Assembly (NCBI GenBank): GCA_006844765.1
Contig: SPJV01000018.1
Span: forward strand, 1 to 37,146
DNA from: Alphaproteobacteria bacterium
Lineage (GTDB): Bacteria > Pseudomonadota > Alphaproteobacteria > UBA8366 > Aestuariispiraceae
DNA length: 37,146 nucleotides
Reading direction: 5' to 3'
The first letter of the stretch is position 1, and every line of letters begins with the position of its first letter. The notes under the pieces are model-generated. The model did no database searches, was not told the origin of the DNA, and saw only the letters and a list, made by a program, of their open reading frames with translations. The position numbers and the translations under genes are program-made. Shown in pieces: positions 1-8,515 of the stretch.

Positions 1-8
1 TTCAATAA

Positions 9-26
9 ATTGATTAATTAATCAAT
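9..26. repeat. 18-bp perfect AT-rich palindrome
   Basis: A perfect dyad (ATTGATTAATTAATCAAT) sits at the left edge of the window in otherwise GC-rich DNA. It could be an operator or the end of an upstream gene's control region. The adjoining stretch up to about 250 shows no recognisable gene. It has one 8-bp tandem duplication (CATCTAGG twice, 169-184). Function is unknown. Confidence 0.4.
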
Positions 27-251
27 CTATTTTGGAGAAAGTGCCTGATCTTGTGACGGTGATGGCTGGGTCCGAACTCATGATGGGCGAGGCGGCGAAT
101 CATTCTAGGTATTGCCCAAAGTGGCCAACACATTTGATGGTGTTCATGCGGCGCGGATCGTAGACCTACATCTAGGCATCTAGGCATTCAAGCTGCAGGG
201 GTGAGGGCGAACCACGCTGTGGCATGCGCTCTTCTGAAAGGACGTGATAGT

Positions 252-1487
252 TTGAGTTCTTCCATGAGAAGCCGACAGGCGGACCATGTTCTGTTCATCC
301 TTCCGGACTTCTCGGGCGGGGGTGCGCAGCGTGTTGTGTTGGCGGTAGCACAGGCAGCGCTTGGTGATGGGCGGAAGGTTGAAATCCTTGTCATGAATGG
401 CAAGGGACCGCTCAGCACATCCGTTCCCAACGGTGCAACGGTCACCGATTTGAAGACACCACATCTGCGTCGTGCGATCCCGGCCTTGCGACGCGCTATC
501 ATCCTATCCTCTGCGGATGTGGCGCTGTCGACCATCAACTATCTGAACACCGGGACCATGATGGCGATGCTGGGCCGGTCGCAGCCCCCAATTATCCTGC
601 GGGAGGCGAACCAGCCCTCCGCTATCTTTGCAGCCGCTCGGCAGGGCGGGGGCGTTAAAGGGCTTGGCGCGAAACTTCGTTTGATGGCGACGCGGTTGTT
701 CTATCCGCGTGCGGCGGGGTTGTTGTCCCCTTCTGCCGTGGTCGCCGATGAAATGGCGGAATGGTACAGGGTCTCCCGCAAGAATGTGCGTGTCATTCCG
801 AACCCGGTGGATGAAGACCGGCTGCGCGGTCTCGCCGCTGAAGCGCGCCCGACACGGGGCGAGAAAACGCGCTTTGTCGCGGCGGGAAGGCTGACCCGGC
901 AAAAAGGCTATGACCGGCTGTTGGACGATTTGGCGGGTTTGAACCGTGCCGGTCAGACTGAATGGCAGTGCGAGATTTTGGGTGAAGGCGAAGACCGCAC
1001 CGAATTGGAAGCGCAATCGCGCGCGCTTGGTTTGGAAACGCAGGTCTCGTTTCCGGGGTTTGATACAGCACCTTGGGGCCGCATTGCCGCCGCCGATGCG
1101 TTCCTGTTGCCATCGCGTTGGGAAGGCATGCCCAATGCAGCCCTTGAAGCCTTGGCGCTGGGCACCCCGGTCATTGCCACGCCGGAAGCCGGTGGGATCA
1201 TTGAAATCGCAGATGCCGTGCATGAGGAAGGAAACTCGGACGCCGTCATATTGGCGAAATCCGGGGCTTCCTATCGGGACGCCTTGTCCTTGGTTGTTCA
1301 AAGGATCGCGGGCCAACCGGCCTCCCGGTCTGATGAATTGTCTGCATCGCTGTTACCGGCGCCGTTCAGGCATGACGCTGTCATGGCAGCCTATCTGACC
1401 CTGCTGGATGAGATCGCAGAGCGCGGGCAGGAAAAGCGCGGGCAGGACAAGCAGGGCCATGATAAGCGCCATCAGGAAAAGAGTTAA
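252..1487 (+). CDS. GT4-type glycosyltransferase
   Basis: Probable glycosyltransferase of the GT-B fold, family 4 type, moving a sugar from a nucleotide donor to an envelope or exopolysaccharide acceptor; the substrate cannot be read from sequence. The N-terminal half has the glycine-rich acceptor-side motif FSGGGAQRV seen in capsule/LPS GT4 enzymes. The C-terminal half has the VAAGRLTRQKGYDRL strand-helix and the donor-site E-x7-E motif (EGMPNAALE) followed by GTPVIATPEAGG. The TTG start at 252 is preferred because AAAGGA (237-242) lies 9 bases upstream; ATG at 264 and GTG at 201 are alternatives. With TTG the protein is about 411 residues. The last 20 or so residues form an odd charged repeat of G/H-Q/D-x-K units. 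It ends 5 bases before the penicillin-binding protein gene, so the two are probably co-transcribed. The family call is firm; the pathway is not. Confidence 0.85.
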   Translation: MSSSMRSRQADHVLFILPDFSGGGAQRVVLAVAQAALGDGRKVEILVMNGKGPLSTSVPNGATVTDLKTPHLRRAIPALRRAIILSSADVALSTINYLNTGTMMAMLGRSQPPIILREANQPSAIFAAARQGGGVKGLGAKLRLMATRLFYPRAAGLLSPSAVVADEMAEWYRVSRKNVRVIPNPVDEDRLRGLAAEARPTRGEKTRFVAAGRLTRQKGYDRLLDDLAGLNRAGQTEWQCEILGEGEDRTELEAQSRALGLETQVSFPGFDTAPWGRIAAADAFLLPSRWEGMPNAALEALALGTPVIATPEAGGIIEIADAVHEEGNSDAVILAKSGASYRDALSLVVQRIAGQPASRSDELSASLLPAPFRHDAVMAAYLTLLDEIAERGQEKRGQDKQGHDKRHQEKS

Positions 1488-1492
1488 CCGCT

Positions 1493-3385
1493 ATGGCTCG
1501 AAAACCCGCGAAGCCTAAAAAGACAAAGGCGGCGCAGAAACCGAAACCACGGGCCAAGGCATCTGCGTCCGCTCCGGCGCCGCCACCGCCACCGCCAAGC
1601 CGATCTGCGGGGGGTGGTTTCTGGCGGTGGATACGGCGCGGGATCGCCGCTGTCCTGTGGCTGTCCATTGCGGGCGCGGGGGGTGTTCTCTGGTATGCCT
1701 GGGACTTGCCGGACCCGGACGATCTGACTCGGATCGGCAGCCGCCGTCCGGCGATCACGATCCTGGCGGCGGATGGCACGCAAATTATGAAGACCGGCGA
1801 TATCTTTGGTGATCCCATCCGCCTGGATCGTGTGCCCGATTACCTGCCAAACGCGTTTCTAGCGACCGAAGACCGCCGGTTCTACGACCATTTCGGTGTC
1901 GATCCGCTGGGGATAGCCCGGGCGATGATCAGAAACATAACGTCGGGCGGTGTGGTCCAAGGCGGCAGTACCATCACCCAGCAGCTGGCCAAGAATCTTT
2001 TCCTGACCCGTGCCCGAACCATTCGCCGCAAAGTGCAGGAAGCCCTGTTGGCGATATGGCTGGAACAAAAATTCTCCAAGGCGGAGATATTGGAGCTGTA
2101 TCTCAACCGGGTCTATCTGGGGGCCGGTGCCAATGGGGTTGATGCGGCGGCCCAGCGCTATTTCGGAAAACCAGCGGCTAAAATCTCCCCCTGGCAGGCT
2201 GCCGTATTGGCCGGATTGCCGAAAGCACCCTCTGCCCTGAACCCCTTCCGCTTTCCGGAGAAGGCCGCAACACGGGCGCGGGTGGTCTTAGGGGCGATGG
2301 TCGATGCGGGGTATCTCACCCAGCAGGGCGCGAGTGATATGGCACAGCAATCCGTGACGACCGTTGCCGACCGGTCCATTGGGCGGGACAGCCGTTGGTT
2401 CTCCGACTGGGTCTTTGAGCGGGCGGAAGACCTGATGGGCAAGCTGGATCGCGACATCGTGGTCCACACCACCTTGGAGCCGGCGTTGCAACGGGCGGCC
2501 CGCAATGCCGCCGCCAAGACCAGTGCGGAGGCCCGGGCGAAAGGGGCTGGTGAACTGGCCTTTGTCGCGGTGCGCGGTGACGGAGCGGTAGCCGCCATGC
2601 TGGGTGGCCATGACGCCAGCGCCAGCGCCTTCAACCGGGTGACCCAGGCGAGGCGGCAGCCGGGTTCGACCTTTAAACTGTTCGTCTATCTGGCGGGGCT
2701 GGAAGCCGGGCTTCGACCCAACAGCAAGATTGATGATCAATCCATCACGGTCGAAGGGTGGACACCGCGGAATGCGAGCCGGGGACATCGGGGCATGGTC
2801 ACATTCCGTGAAGGGGCGGCGCGTTCGATTAACACCGTCGCCGTTGCCATAGGGGAACGCGTCGGCCGTCAAACCGTCGTCCGCATGGCGCGCCGCCTGG
2901 GGATTACCTCGACGATCAATCCGGATCCGGCGCTGGCACTCGGCGTTTATGAGGTCGCGCCGCTGGAAATGACAGCCGCCTATGCCAGCCTGGCAGCCGG
3001 GGGGTATGCGGTTACCCCCTATGCGATCCGTCGGATTGAGGGGCGGGATGGCCTATTGCTTTATCAACGTGACACCACCGCCGATCTGCGGGTGATCGGG
3101 CCGGAAGTCACCGCCGCGGCGGATGATCTACTCCGCGCCGTTGTTGACTGGGGGACCGGCAAGCGCGCGAAGCCGGATTCCGGCCATGCGGCGGGGAAGA
3201 CCGGCACCAGCCAGGACTATCGCGATGCCTGGTTCATCGGTTATCGCGGCGGTGGAGAGACATCGCTGACGGCTGGTGTCTGGATGGGCAATGACGATGC
3301 CAGTCCGACGGATGGTGTCTATGGCGGTCTATACCCGGCGATCCTGTGGCGCCGCTTCATGGATGTGGCCGCGCCCGGCGGTTAG
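1493..3385 (+). CDS. Class A penicillin-binding protein (1A-type)
   Basis: Bifunctional peptidoglycan synthase: it polymerises lipid II into glycan (GT51 domain) and cross-links stem peptides (transpeptidase domain) in the periplasm. The protein is 630 residues. A Lys/Pro/Ala-rich cytoplasmic tail (1-45) precedes one membrane anchor (about 49-70). The GT51 region has the catalytic Glu in EDRRFYDHFG (Glu126), GGSTITQQLAKN (157-168) and the RKVQEALLA helix. The transpeptidase region has SxxK (Ser392-Lys395), SxN (Ser445-Asn447) and KTG (569-571), so both activities look intact. At 630 residues it is shorter than E. coli PBP1A and close to compact alphaproteobacterial forms. It starts 5 bases after the glycosyltransferase stop with no clear Shine-Dalgarno, which suggests translational coupling. 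It converges on the YHS-domain gene with an 8-base gap. Confidence 0.93.
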   Translation: MARKPAKPKKTKAAQKPKPRAKASASAPAPPPPPPSRSAGGGFWRWIRRGIAAVLWLSIAGAGGVLWYAWDLPDPDDLTRIGSRRPAITILAADGTQIMKTGDIFGDPIRLDRVPDYLPNAFLATEDRRFYDHFGVDPLGIARAMIRNITSGGVVQGGSTITQQLAKNLFLTRARTIRRKVQEALLAIWLEQKFSKAEILELYLNRVYLGAGANGVDAAAQRYFGKPAAKISPWQAAVLAGLPKAPSALNPFRFPEKAATRARVVLGAMVDAGYLTQQGASDMAQQSVTTVADRSIGRDSRWFSDWVFERAEDLMGKLDRDIVVHTTLEPALQRAARNAAAKTSAEARAKGAGELAFVAVRGDGAVAAMLGGHDASASAFNRVTQARRQPGSTFKLFVYLAGLEAGLRPNSKIDDQSITVEGWTPRNASRGHRGMVTFREGAARSINTVAVAIGERVGRQTVVRMARRLGITSTINPDPALALGVYEVAPLEMTAAYASLAAGGYAVTPYAIRRIEGRDGLLLYQRDTTADLRVIGPEVTAAADDLLRAVVDWGTGKRAKPDSGHAAGKTGTSQDYRDAWFIGYRGGGETSLTAGVWMGNDDASPTDGVYGGLYPAILWRRFMDVAAPGG

Positions 3386-3393
3386 ACATCACC

Positions 3394-3918
3394 TTAGCCG
3401 GCGTTATTTTTTGGTTTCGGCGTGGACAGGCTTTCCGGTGCAAGCGGTTCGATCCGCTTCCACTCCTGGTCCGCGATTTCGATATTTTTGTCGCGTTCTT
3501 CGCGCCAGACGCTCTGGGTGCCGGGGTCGAGCTGAAGATATAGTGTGCCATCAACGATTTCGAAGACGGCGGGGTCTATGTCGAACTTCATGCCTAAGCG
3601 GACGCCATAGGCGCAGTAACCGCCATAGGCTGGTGCATATTTTTCCGGCTCTGCTTGAAAGTCAGACATGTTCTCCGCAGAAGAAAAATTATAGACAACG
3701 CCATCATGTTCCAAGCTGTGCTTAGGTTTCCCCTTAACCGCTTCGCTTTCTTTGAAATAGGCGACGGGGTCATGCCCTTTCAGCATGACATTGCCTTCCG
3801 AGACATTATGGGGCGCCTGTACCAGGGGAAAAATTTTGTCCCAAATCCCATAGATGCTGAATGCGACGCAGCCGACAGCGATGAGAGCAAACAATGACCG
3901 TTTCGATATGGCAGGCAT
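3394..3918 (-). CDS. YHS domain-containing protein
   Basis: A 174-residue protein with one N-terminal hydrophobic segment (SLFALIAVGCVAFSIYGIW), probably a signal anchor, followed by a YHS domain. The domain runs from VMLKGHDPVAYF through the SSAENMSDFQAEPEKYAPAYGGYCAYGV region. YHS domains occur in metal-handling and copper-related proteins, but no reaction can be assigned. Pfam-like collections call this family 'YHS domain-containing (seleno)protein'; here the key position is an ordinary Cys (GGYCAYG). The ATG at 3918 is chosen over a longer reading frame from 4050 because GGAGG lies 8 bases upstream and the hydrophobic segment then falls at the N-terminus. It is monocistronic and divergent from lepA. 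Confidence 0.8.
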   Translation of the reverse strand: MPAISKRSLFALIAVGCVAFSIYGIWDKIFPLVQAPHNVSEGNVMLKGHDPVAYFKESEAVKGKPKHSLEHDGVVYNFSSAENMSDFQAEPEKYAPAYGGYCAYGVRLGMKFDIDPAVFEIVDGTLYLQLDPGTQSVWREERDKNIEIADQEWKRIEPLAPESLSTPKPKNNAG

Positions 3919-4223
3919 ATCCTGATCCTCCCGTCCACAATACCGCGCGGTCTTATCAACCCATGCGATTTTGTTGAACTTCGGTATCCCCACAGGCACA
4001 CTATAGCACCGTTTCGCGACAGCGACTACGGCTTCCATGTGCGGGACCATGGTCCGTCAAAATACGGTAAGGGCGGCCTCCGACGGGCGTGAAGAGATAC
4101 AGGGAATGCGAAGCATTGCTCTTCCACCCCAATAACCCTATTTTCGCGCCGCATGATGCGGAATTCGCCGCATCGCTTTAATTCGCTGCTTTGTTTCGCC
4201 GCGTTAATTTCTCGGACGGTCTC
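3919..4223. other. Divergent intergenic region, YHS gene / lepA
   Basis: About 305 bases between two divergent genes that should hold promoters for both. The only clear structure is an inverted repeat at 4155-4174 (GATGCGG, 6-base loop, CCGCATC), 49 bases before the lepA start. It could be a leader hairpin or an operator. No convincing -35/-10 pair was found by eye. Confidence 0.4.
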
Positions 4224-6026
4224 ATGCCCAAGCTCGCCAATATCCGAAACTTCTCGATCGTTGCGCATATCGATCACGGCAAGTCGACGCTGGCTGATCG
4301 GCTGATCCAGCTTTGCGGCGGTTTGACCAATCGTGAAATGAAGCAGCAGGTTCTGGATTCGATGGATATCGAGCGGGAGCGGGGCATCACCATCAAGGCG
4401 CAGACCGTGCGCCTGCTCTACAAAGCCTCGGATGGGGAGGAATATACCCTCAACCTCGTCGACACGCCCGGCCATGTGGATTTCTCCTATGAAGTCAGCC
4501 GGTCCCTGGCCGCCTGTGAGGGGTCGCTGTTGGTCGTCGATGCCAGTCAGGGGGTCGAGGCACAGACCTTGGCGAATGTTTATCTGGCGCTTGATGCTGA
4601 CCATGAGATTCTGCCGGTTTTGAACAAGATCGATCTGCCCGCTGCCGAACCGCAACGGGTCAAGGAACAGATTGAGGAGGTGATCGGGCTCGACACTTCC
4701 GACGCTTTGGAGATTTCTGCGAAGAGTGGGATCGGCGTTGAAGACTTGCTGGAAGCCATCGTTTCCCGCCTGCCGCCTCCCGACGGTGATCCGGATGCCC
4801 CCTTGCGCGCACTGCTGGTCGACAGCTGGTATGACGCTTATCTGGGCGTTGTGACCCTGGTCCGGGTGATGGATGGGACGCTCAAGAAGGGCATGAAGAT
4901 CCGCATGGTCTCGACCGGGGCGGCGAATGAAGTGGACCGGGTCGGGGTCTTCACGCCGAAGGGCCTGATGGTCGATTCTTTAGGGCCGGGAGAGATGGGC
5001 TTTATCACGGCGAGCATCAAAGCCGTGGCCGATTGCAGCATCGGTGACACGATCACTGAAGAGCGGCGCCCGACCACCCAGCCCTTGTCCGGTTTCAAAC
5101 CGACGGTCCCGGTCGTCTTCTGTGGCCTGTTCCCGGTCGATTCTTCCGAGTTCGAGGCCTTGCGGGAAGCGATGGGCAAACTGGCGCTGAATGATTCCAG
5201 CTTCCATGCGGAGATGGAGACATCTGCCGCGCTGGGTTTCGGGTTCCGTTGCGGGTTCTTGGGATTGTTGCATCTGGAGATTATCCAGGAGCGGCTCTTG
5301 CGGGAGTTTGATCTGGACCTGATCTCCACGGCGCCCTCGGTTGTCTATAAGATCGACCTGACCCGGGGAGAATCGATAGAGCTGCACAACCCGGCGGATT
5401 ACCCGGATGTGACCCGGATCGAGAAGATTGCGGAGCCCTGGATTAAAGCAACAGTTTTGGTGCCGGATGAGTATCTGGGCGCTGTCCTGACCCTGTGCAC
5501 GGAACGGCGCGGGGAGCAGCTGGACCTGACCTATGTTGGCAGCCGCGCCATGGTCGTCTATCGCCTGCCGCTGAACGAGGTGGTGTTCGATTTCTATGAT
5601 CGTCTGAAATCGGTCAGTCGGGGTTATGCCTCTTTCGACTATGAGATGGACGGTTATGAGGAAGGTGATCTGGTTAAAGTGTCGATCCTGATCAATGGTG
5701 ATCCGGTCGATGCGTTGGCAATGATCGTCCACCGCAACCAGGCAATCGCCCGGGGCCGGCAGATTTGCGAGCGACTGAAAACCTTGATCCCTCGCCAGCT
5801 GTTCAAAGTGGCCCTTCAGGCAGCCATCGGTGGGAATGTTATCGCCCGGGAAACGCTGGGTGCGTTGCGCAAGGATGTGACGGCGAAATGCTATGGCGGC
5901 GACATTAGCCGGAAGCGTAAGCTGTTGGAAAAGCAAAAGGAAGGGAAGAAGCGCATGCGGCAATTCGGCAAAGTCGAAATCCCGCAATCCGCCTTCCTGG
6001 AAGCCCTCAAAATGGGGGATGGGTAA
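4224..6026 (+). CDS. lepA: Elongation factor 4 (LepA)
   Basis: Ribosome-associated translational GTPase of 600 residues, the usual family length. EF4 acts on stalled or mis-translocated ribosomes and in 30S biogenesis. The G domain has the P-loop AHIDHGKST (14-22), the switch region RERGITIKAQ, DTPGHVDFSYEV and NKID. The C-terminal LepA-specific region is present, with the conserved KLLEKQKEGKKRM stretch near the end. The start at 4224 (MPKLANIRNFSI...) matches the family N-terminus; an in-frame upstream ATG at 4191 would add 11 atypical residues. The Shine-Dalgarno is weak. The aldolase gene follows after 25 bases and may share the transcript. Confidence 0.97.
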   Translation: MPKLANIRNFSIVAHIDHGKSTLADRLIQLCGGLTNREMKQQVLDSMDIERERGITIKAQTVRLLYKASDGEEYTLNLVDTPGHVDFSYEVSRSLAACEGSLLVVDASQGVEAQTLANVYLALDADHEILPVLNKIDLPAAEPQRVKEQIEEVIGLDTSDALEISAKSGIGVEDLLEAIVSRLPPPDGDPDAPLRALLVDSWYDAYLGVVTLVRVMDGTLKKGMKIRMVSTGAANEVDRVGVFTPKGLMVDSLGPGEMGFITASIKAVADCSIGDTITEERRPTTQPLSGFKPTVPVVFCGLFPVDSSEFEALREAMGKLALNDSSFHAEMETSAALGFGFRCGFLGLLHLEIIQERLLREFDLDLISTAPSVVYKIDLTRGESIELHNPADYPDVTRIEKIAEPWIKATVLVPDEYLGAVLTLCTERRGEQLDLTYVGSRAMVVYRLPLNEVVFDFYDRLKSVSRGYASFDYEMDGYEEGDLVKVSILINGDPVDALAMIVHRNQAIARGRQICERLKTLIPRQLFKVALQAAIGGNVIARETLGALRKDVTAKCYGGDISRKRKLLEKQKEGKKRMRQFGKVEIPQSAFLEALKMGDG

Positions 6027-6051
6027 ACCCTATCATTAGAAGGTTGATCAA

Positions 6052-7119
6052 ATGACGAAACTGCCTGCAGGCGTTGTTTTTGGTGCCGCTTATCGAGATC
6101 TGGTCGCAAACTGCAAGTCTGAGAAGTTTGCTCTGCCCGCTGTGAATGTCGTGGGAACAAACTCACTGAACGCTGTGCTGGAGGCCGCTGGTAAGGCGCA
6201 ATCCGATGTTATCATTCAGCTTTCAAATGGGGGCGCGCGATACTTTGCCGGTAACGGTTTCCCCAATCCGGAAACCGCGATGGTATTGGGCGCGGTGTCC
6301 GCTGCCAAACACACAGCGCTTCTGGCCGAGCATTACGGTATTTGCGTCGTGCTTCATACCGATCATGCAAACAGGAAGTTGCTGGGTTGGGTGGATGGCC
6401 TGATCGCACAGAGCGAGGCGCATGTCGCCGCCTGCGGTCAGCCGTTATTCTCCTCCCATATGCTCGATCTTTCTGAAGAGCCGGTCGGCCAAAACCTCGC
6501 AACATGCCGCGACTACCTCACACGGATGGCAAAGAGCGACATGTCCTTGGAAATCGAACTCGGCGTGACCGGCGGGGAAGAAGACGGGGTCGGTTCGGAA
6601 CATGATGACCCCGATAACCCGCATCTCTATACGCAGCCGACTGATGTTCTGGCCGCCTATGATATGCTCTCAGGCATTGGCCATTTCTCCGTCGCGGCTT
6701 CTTTCGGCAATGTTCATGGCGTCTATAAGCCCGGTAATGTCCGTTTGCGCCCGGAGATTCTTCAGAACTCCCAAGCCTTGGTTCAAACCACCCATAGCAC
6801 TGCGGAAAACCCGCTTGATCTGGTCTTCCACGGTGGGTCGGGTTCTGATCACGCGGATATCGAAGAAGCCATCCGATATGGGGTGTTCAAGATGAACATC
6901 GATACAGATACCCAATTCGCCTTTGCGCATGGCGTGGGTGCCTATGTCGAGAAACATCCTGTTGCATTCCAGGCCCAGTTGGACCCTTCAACCGGCAAGC
7001 CAACTAAAAAGCTCTATGATCCAAGAGCTTGGTTGCGCGAAGGTGAGAAAGGGGTTGTCGACAGGCTGCAACAGGCTTTTGAGGATCTGGGGTCTGCGGG
7101 TCGATCCGTCGCGGCCTAA
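6052..7119 (+). CDS. fbaA: Class II fructose-bisphosphate aldolase
   Basis: Zinc-dependent aldolase that reversibly splits fructose 1,6-bisphosphate into glyceraldehyde 3-phosphate and dihydroxyacetone phosphate (glycolysis and gluconeogenesis, cytosol). The 355 residues and pattern match the E. coli FbaA-type (class IIA) subgroup. The LHTDHANRK motif carries the catalytic Asp104 and zinc-ligand His105. The second zinc region is FGNVHGVY and the phosphate-binding loop is FHGGSGSDH. An AAGG Shine-Dalgarno lies about 9 bases upstream of ATG. It follows lepA by 25 bases and converges on the DUF971 gene with only 6 bases between stops, so any terminator must overlap coding sequence. Confidence 0.96.
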   Translation: MTKLPAGVVFGAAYRDLVANCKSEKFALPAVNVVGTNSLNAVLEAAGKAQSDVIIQLSNGGARYFAGNGFPNPETAMVLGAVSAAKHTALLAEHYGICVVLHTDHANRKLLGWVDGLIAQSEAHVAACGQPLFSSHMLDLSEEPVGQNLATCRDYLTRMAKSDMSLEIELGVTGGEEDGVGSEHDDPDNPHLYTQPTDVLAAYDMLSGIGHFSVAASFGNVHGVYKPGNVRLRPEILQNSQALVQTTHSTAENPLDLVFHGGSGSDHADIEEAIRYGVFKMNIDTDTQFAFAHGVGAYVEKHPVAFQAQLDPSTGKPTKKLYDPRAWLREGEKGVVDRLQQAFEDLGSAGRSVAA

Positions 7120-7125
7120 GCCACG

Positions 7126-7506
7126 TTACGGATCGCGGCTGAGGCCTTTGGCTTCCAGATCGGCGACGTAGTTTGCCCAGCGGATGCCCTCTTCCTGTCC
7201 CAGCTCATAGAGGTATTTCCAGCTGAAGATGCCGGTGTCATGCAGGTCGTCGAAACTTATCTTCACCGCGTAGTTTCCGACCGGCTCCACCGCCATGATA
7301 CCAACATGACGCCGACCGGCGACCGTGACTTTCTGGCTGGGAGAGTGCCCCTGAACCTCAGCAGAGGGGCTCACTACCCGCAGATATTCCGCCGGGTAGG
7401 AAAAACAGACGCCATCGTCAAAATCGACTTCCAGCCGTTTCTCCTCTTTTTTGAGGCGAATTTCCACTGGCCAGGCCTTGGTCGAAAAGCGGTCTTCCTC
7501 AGTCAT
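7126..7506 (-). CDS. DUF971 (GBBH-like N-terminal domain) protein
   Basis: A 126-residue stand-alone DUF971 protein, the small beta domain also found at the N-terminus of gamma-butyrobetaine hydroxylases. Visible family features are the WPVEIRLKKEEKRLEVDFDDG start, FSYPAEYLRVVSPSAE, and HDTGIFSWKYLYELG near the C-terminus. Stand-alone members have been linked to iron-sulfur or metal handling, but function is not established. It is the last gene of the leftward set that starts with the thioredoxin-TPR gene, separated from the Trm112-like gene by 84 bases. Confidence 0.88.
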   Translation of the reverse strand: MTEEDRFSTKAWPVEIRLKKEEKRLEVDFDDGVCFSYPAEYLRVVSPSAEVQGHSPSQKVTVAGRRHVGIMAVEPVGNYAVKISFDDLHDTGIFSWKYLYELGQEEGIRWANYVADLEAKGLSRDP

Positions 7507-7590
7507 CGATTTCCCTATCTGGGGTTCTTGTCCGATAGCGTTCTATCAGGCGCTTATTGAGCAGGTATGTTTGGATCAGGAATTTCTGTA

Positions 7591-7785
7591 TCAGGCCTTA
7601 AGCGCGCGGGCTTCATCCGGCAGCATGATCGGGATGCCGTCACGGATGGGATAGGCAAGGCCCGCCGCCTCGCTGATCAACTCACCTGCTTCCCTGTCGA
7701 AACGAAGGGGGTGGTGGGTCACCGGACAGACCAGTTCTTCCAACAGCTTCGGATCAATGGTTTCAGTGCTGGTTTCGGCAGACAT
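7591..7785 (-). CDS. Trm112 family protein (UPF0434/YcaR-like)
   Basis: A 64-residue protein of the bacterial Trm112-like family. It has the core LLEELVCPVTHHPL, then AGLAYPIRDGIPIMLPDEAR, which matches the YcaR pattern. Eukaryotic and archaeal Trm112 activates methyltransferases; the bacterial role is less clear. Only one Cys of the zinc-finger type CPxC motif remains (CPVT), which is common in bacterial members. It lies 27 bases downstream of the Lon-substrate-domain gene on the same strand. Confidence 0.88.
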   Translation of the reverse strand: MSAETSTETIDPKLLEELVCPVTHHPLRFDREAGELISEAAGLAYPIRDGIPIMLPDEARALKA

Positions 7786-7812
7786 GACGGGCTCTCCCCA
7801 TGCGGTGATGCG

Positions 7813-8478
7813 CTATTGCCGGGCTTTGTGGCTGTCGTCTGAACTGCTGTCAAGCGCGGCCATCTGCACCAAGGTCTTCAGAATCTCCGCCCGTTCAAAC
7901 AGTCCGGGTGCTTCCAGCAGCGCCTGTTTCTCCGATGGTTCAAAAGGGCAGATCATGGACAGTGAGGTTACCAGACGCTCATCCGGTGTTTCTGACAGGG
8001 CATCCCAATTCGCCTTGATCCCCTGCAGTTTAAAATAGGCCCGCAACGCATCCATCAGGGCCGTGCGGTCAATTTCGACAGGGTCTTCCGGCGCCAAATC
8101 CCCGGCAAAACCGGTCCACTCTGTAACGGCCTTGCGATAACCACGCGTCGTTGCCAGCTCTTCCCCGACCTGGAAGCGCGAAACGCCTTTCAGGGTAATC
8201 AGGAAACGACCATCTTCGGTTTCTTCGAAATTCACGATACGACCGGCGCAGCCTACCGCGAAAACACCCGGTTCCCCGGCTAGAGGCGGGGCGGTTTCGT
8301 CCGGCTGGATCATGCCGATCATCCGGTCAGCCGCCAGCGCATCCTCAATCATGGTCAGATAGCGCGGCTCAAAGATATTGAGCGGCAGATGGCCGCGCGG
8401 CAGCAGTAAAGCCCCGGCGAGTGGGAAAATCGGGATGCTTGCCGGCAACCGGTCAAAACTGGGATCGAAACGGCTCAT
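7813..8478 (-). CDS. Lon-type substrate-binding (LON_substr_bdg) domain protein
   Basis: About 221 residues containing only the N-terminal substrate-recognition domain of Lon protease, with no AAA+ or protease domain. The family opening PIFPLAGALLLPRGHLPLNIFEPRY and the following MIEDALAADRMIGMI are clear. Such proteins are widespread in Alphaproteobacteria beside a thioredoxin-TPR gene, as here, and a role in protein quality control is often inferred but unproven. ATG at 8478 is chosen because it gives the family N-terminus and avoids overlap with the upstream gene, which ends at 8516; a longer frame from 8556 adds 26 atypical residues. Confidence 0.88.
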   Translation of the reverse strand: MSRFDPSFDRLPASIPIFPLAGALLLPRGHLPLNIFEPRYLTMIEDALAADRMIGMIQPDETAPPLAGEPGVFAVGCAGRIVNFEETEDGRFLITLKGVSRFQVGEELATTRGYRKAVTEWTGFAGDLAPEDPVEIDRTALMDALRAYFKLQGIKANWDALSETPDERLVTSLSMICPFEPSEKQALLEAPGLFERAEILKTLVQMAALDSSSDDSHKARQ

Positions 8479-8515
8479 TACTACCCGCCTGTTCTGGCGG
8501 ACCACGGCCCGCCTA

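Noticed and set aside
504..1316. Minus-strand frame inside the glycosyltransferase gene
   Set aside because: Antisense shadow with Arg/Gln/Pro-rich translation; the plus-strand GT4 motifs are decisive.
3383..3412. T-run after the penicillin-binding protein stop as a terminator
   Set aside because: The TTATTTTTT run is inside the convergent YHS gene and the flanking GC-rich bases do not form a consistent stem.
4980..5987. Long minus-strand frame inside lepA
   Set aside because: Antisense shadow of a highly conserved gene in high-GC DNA; no recognisable domain.
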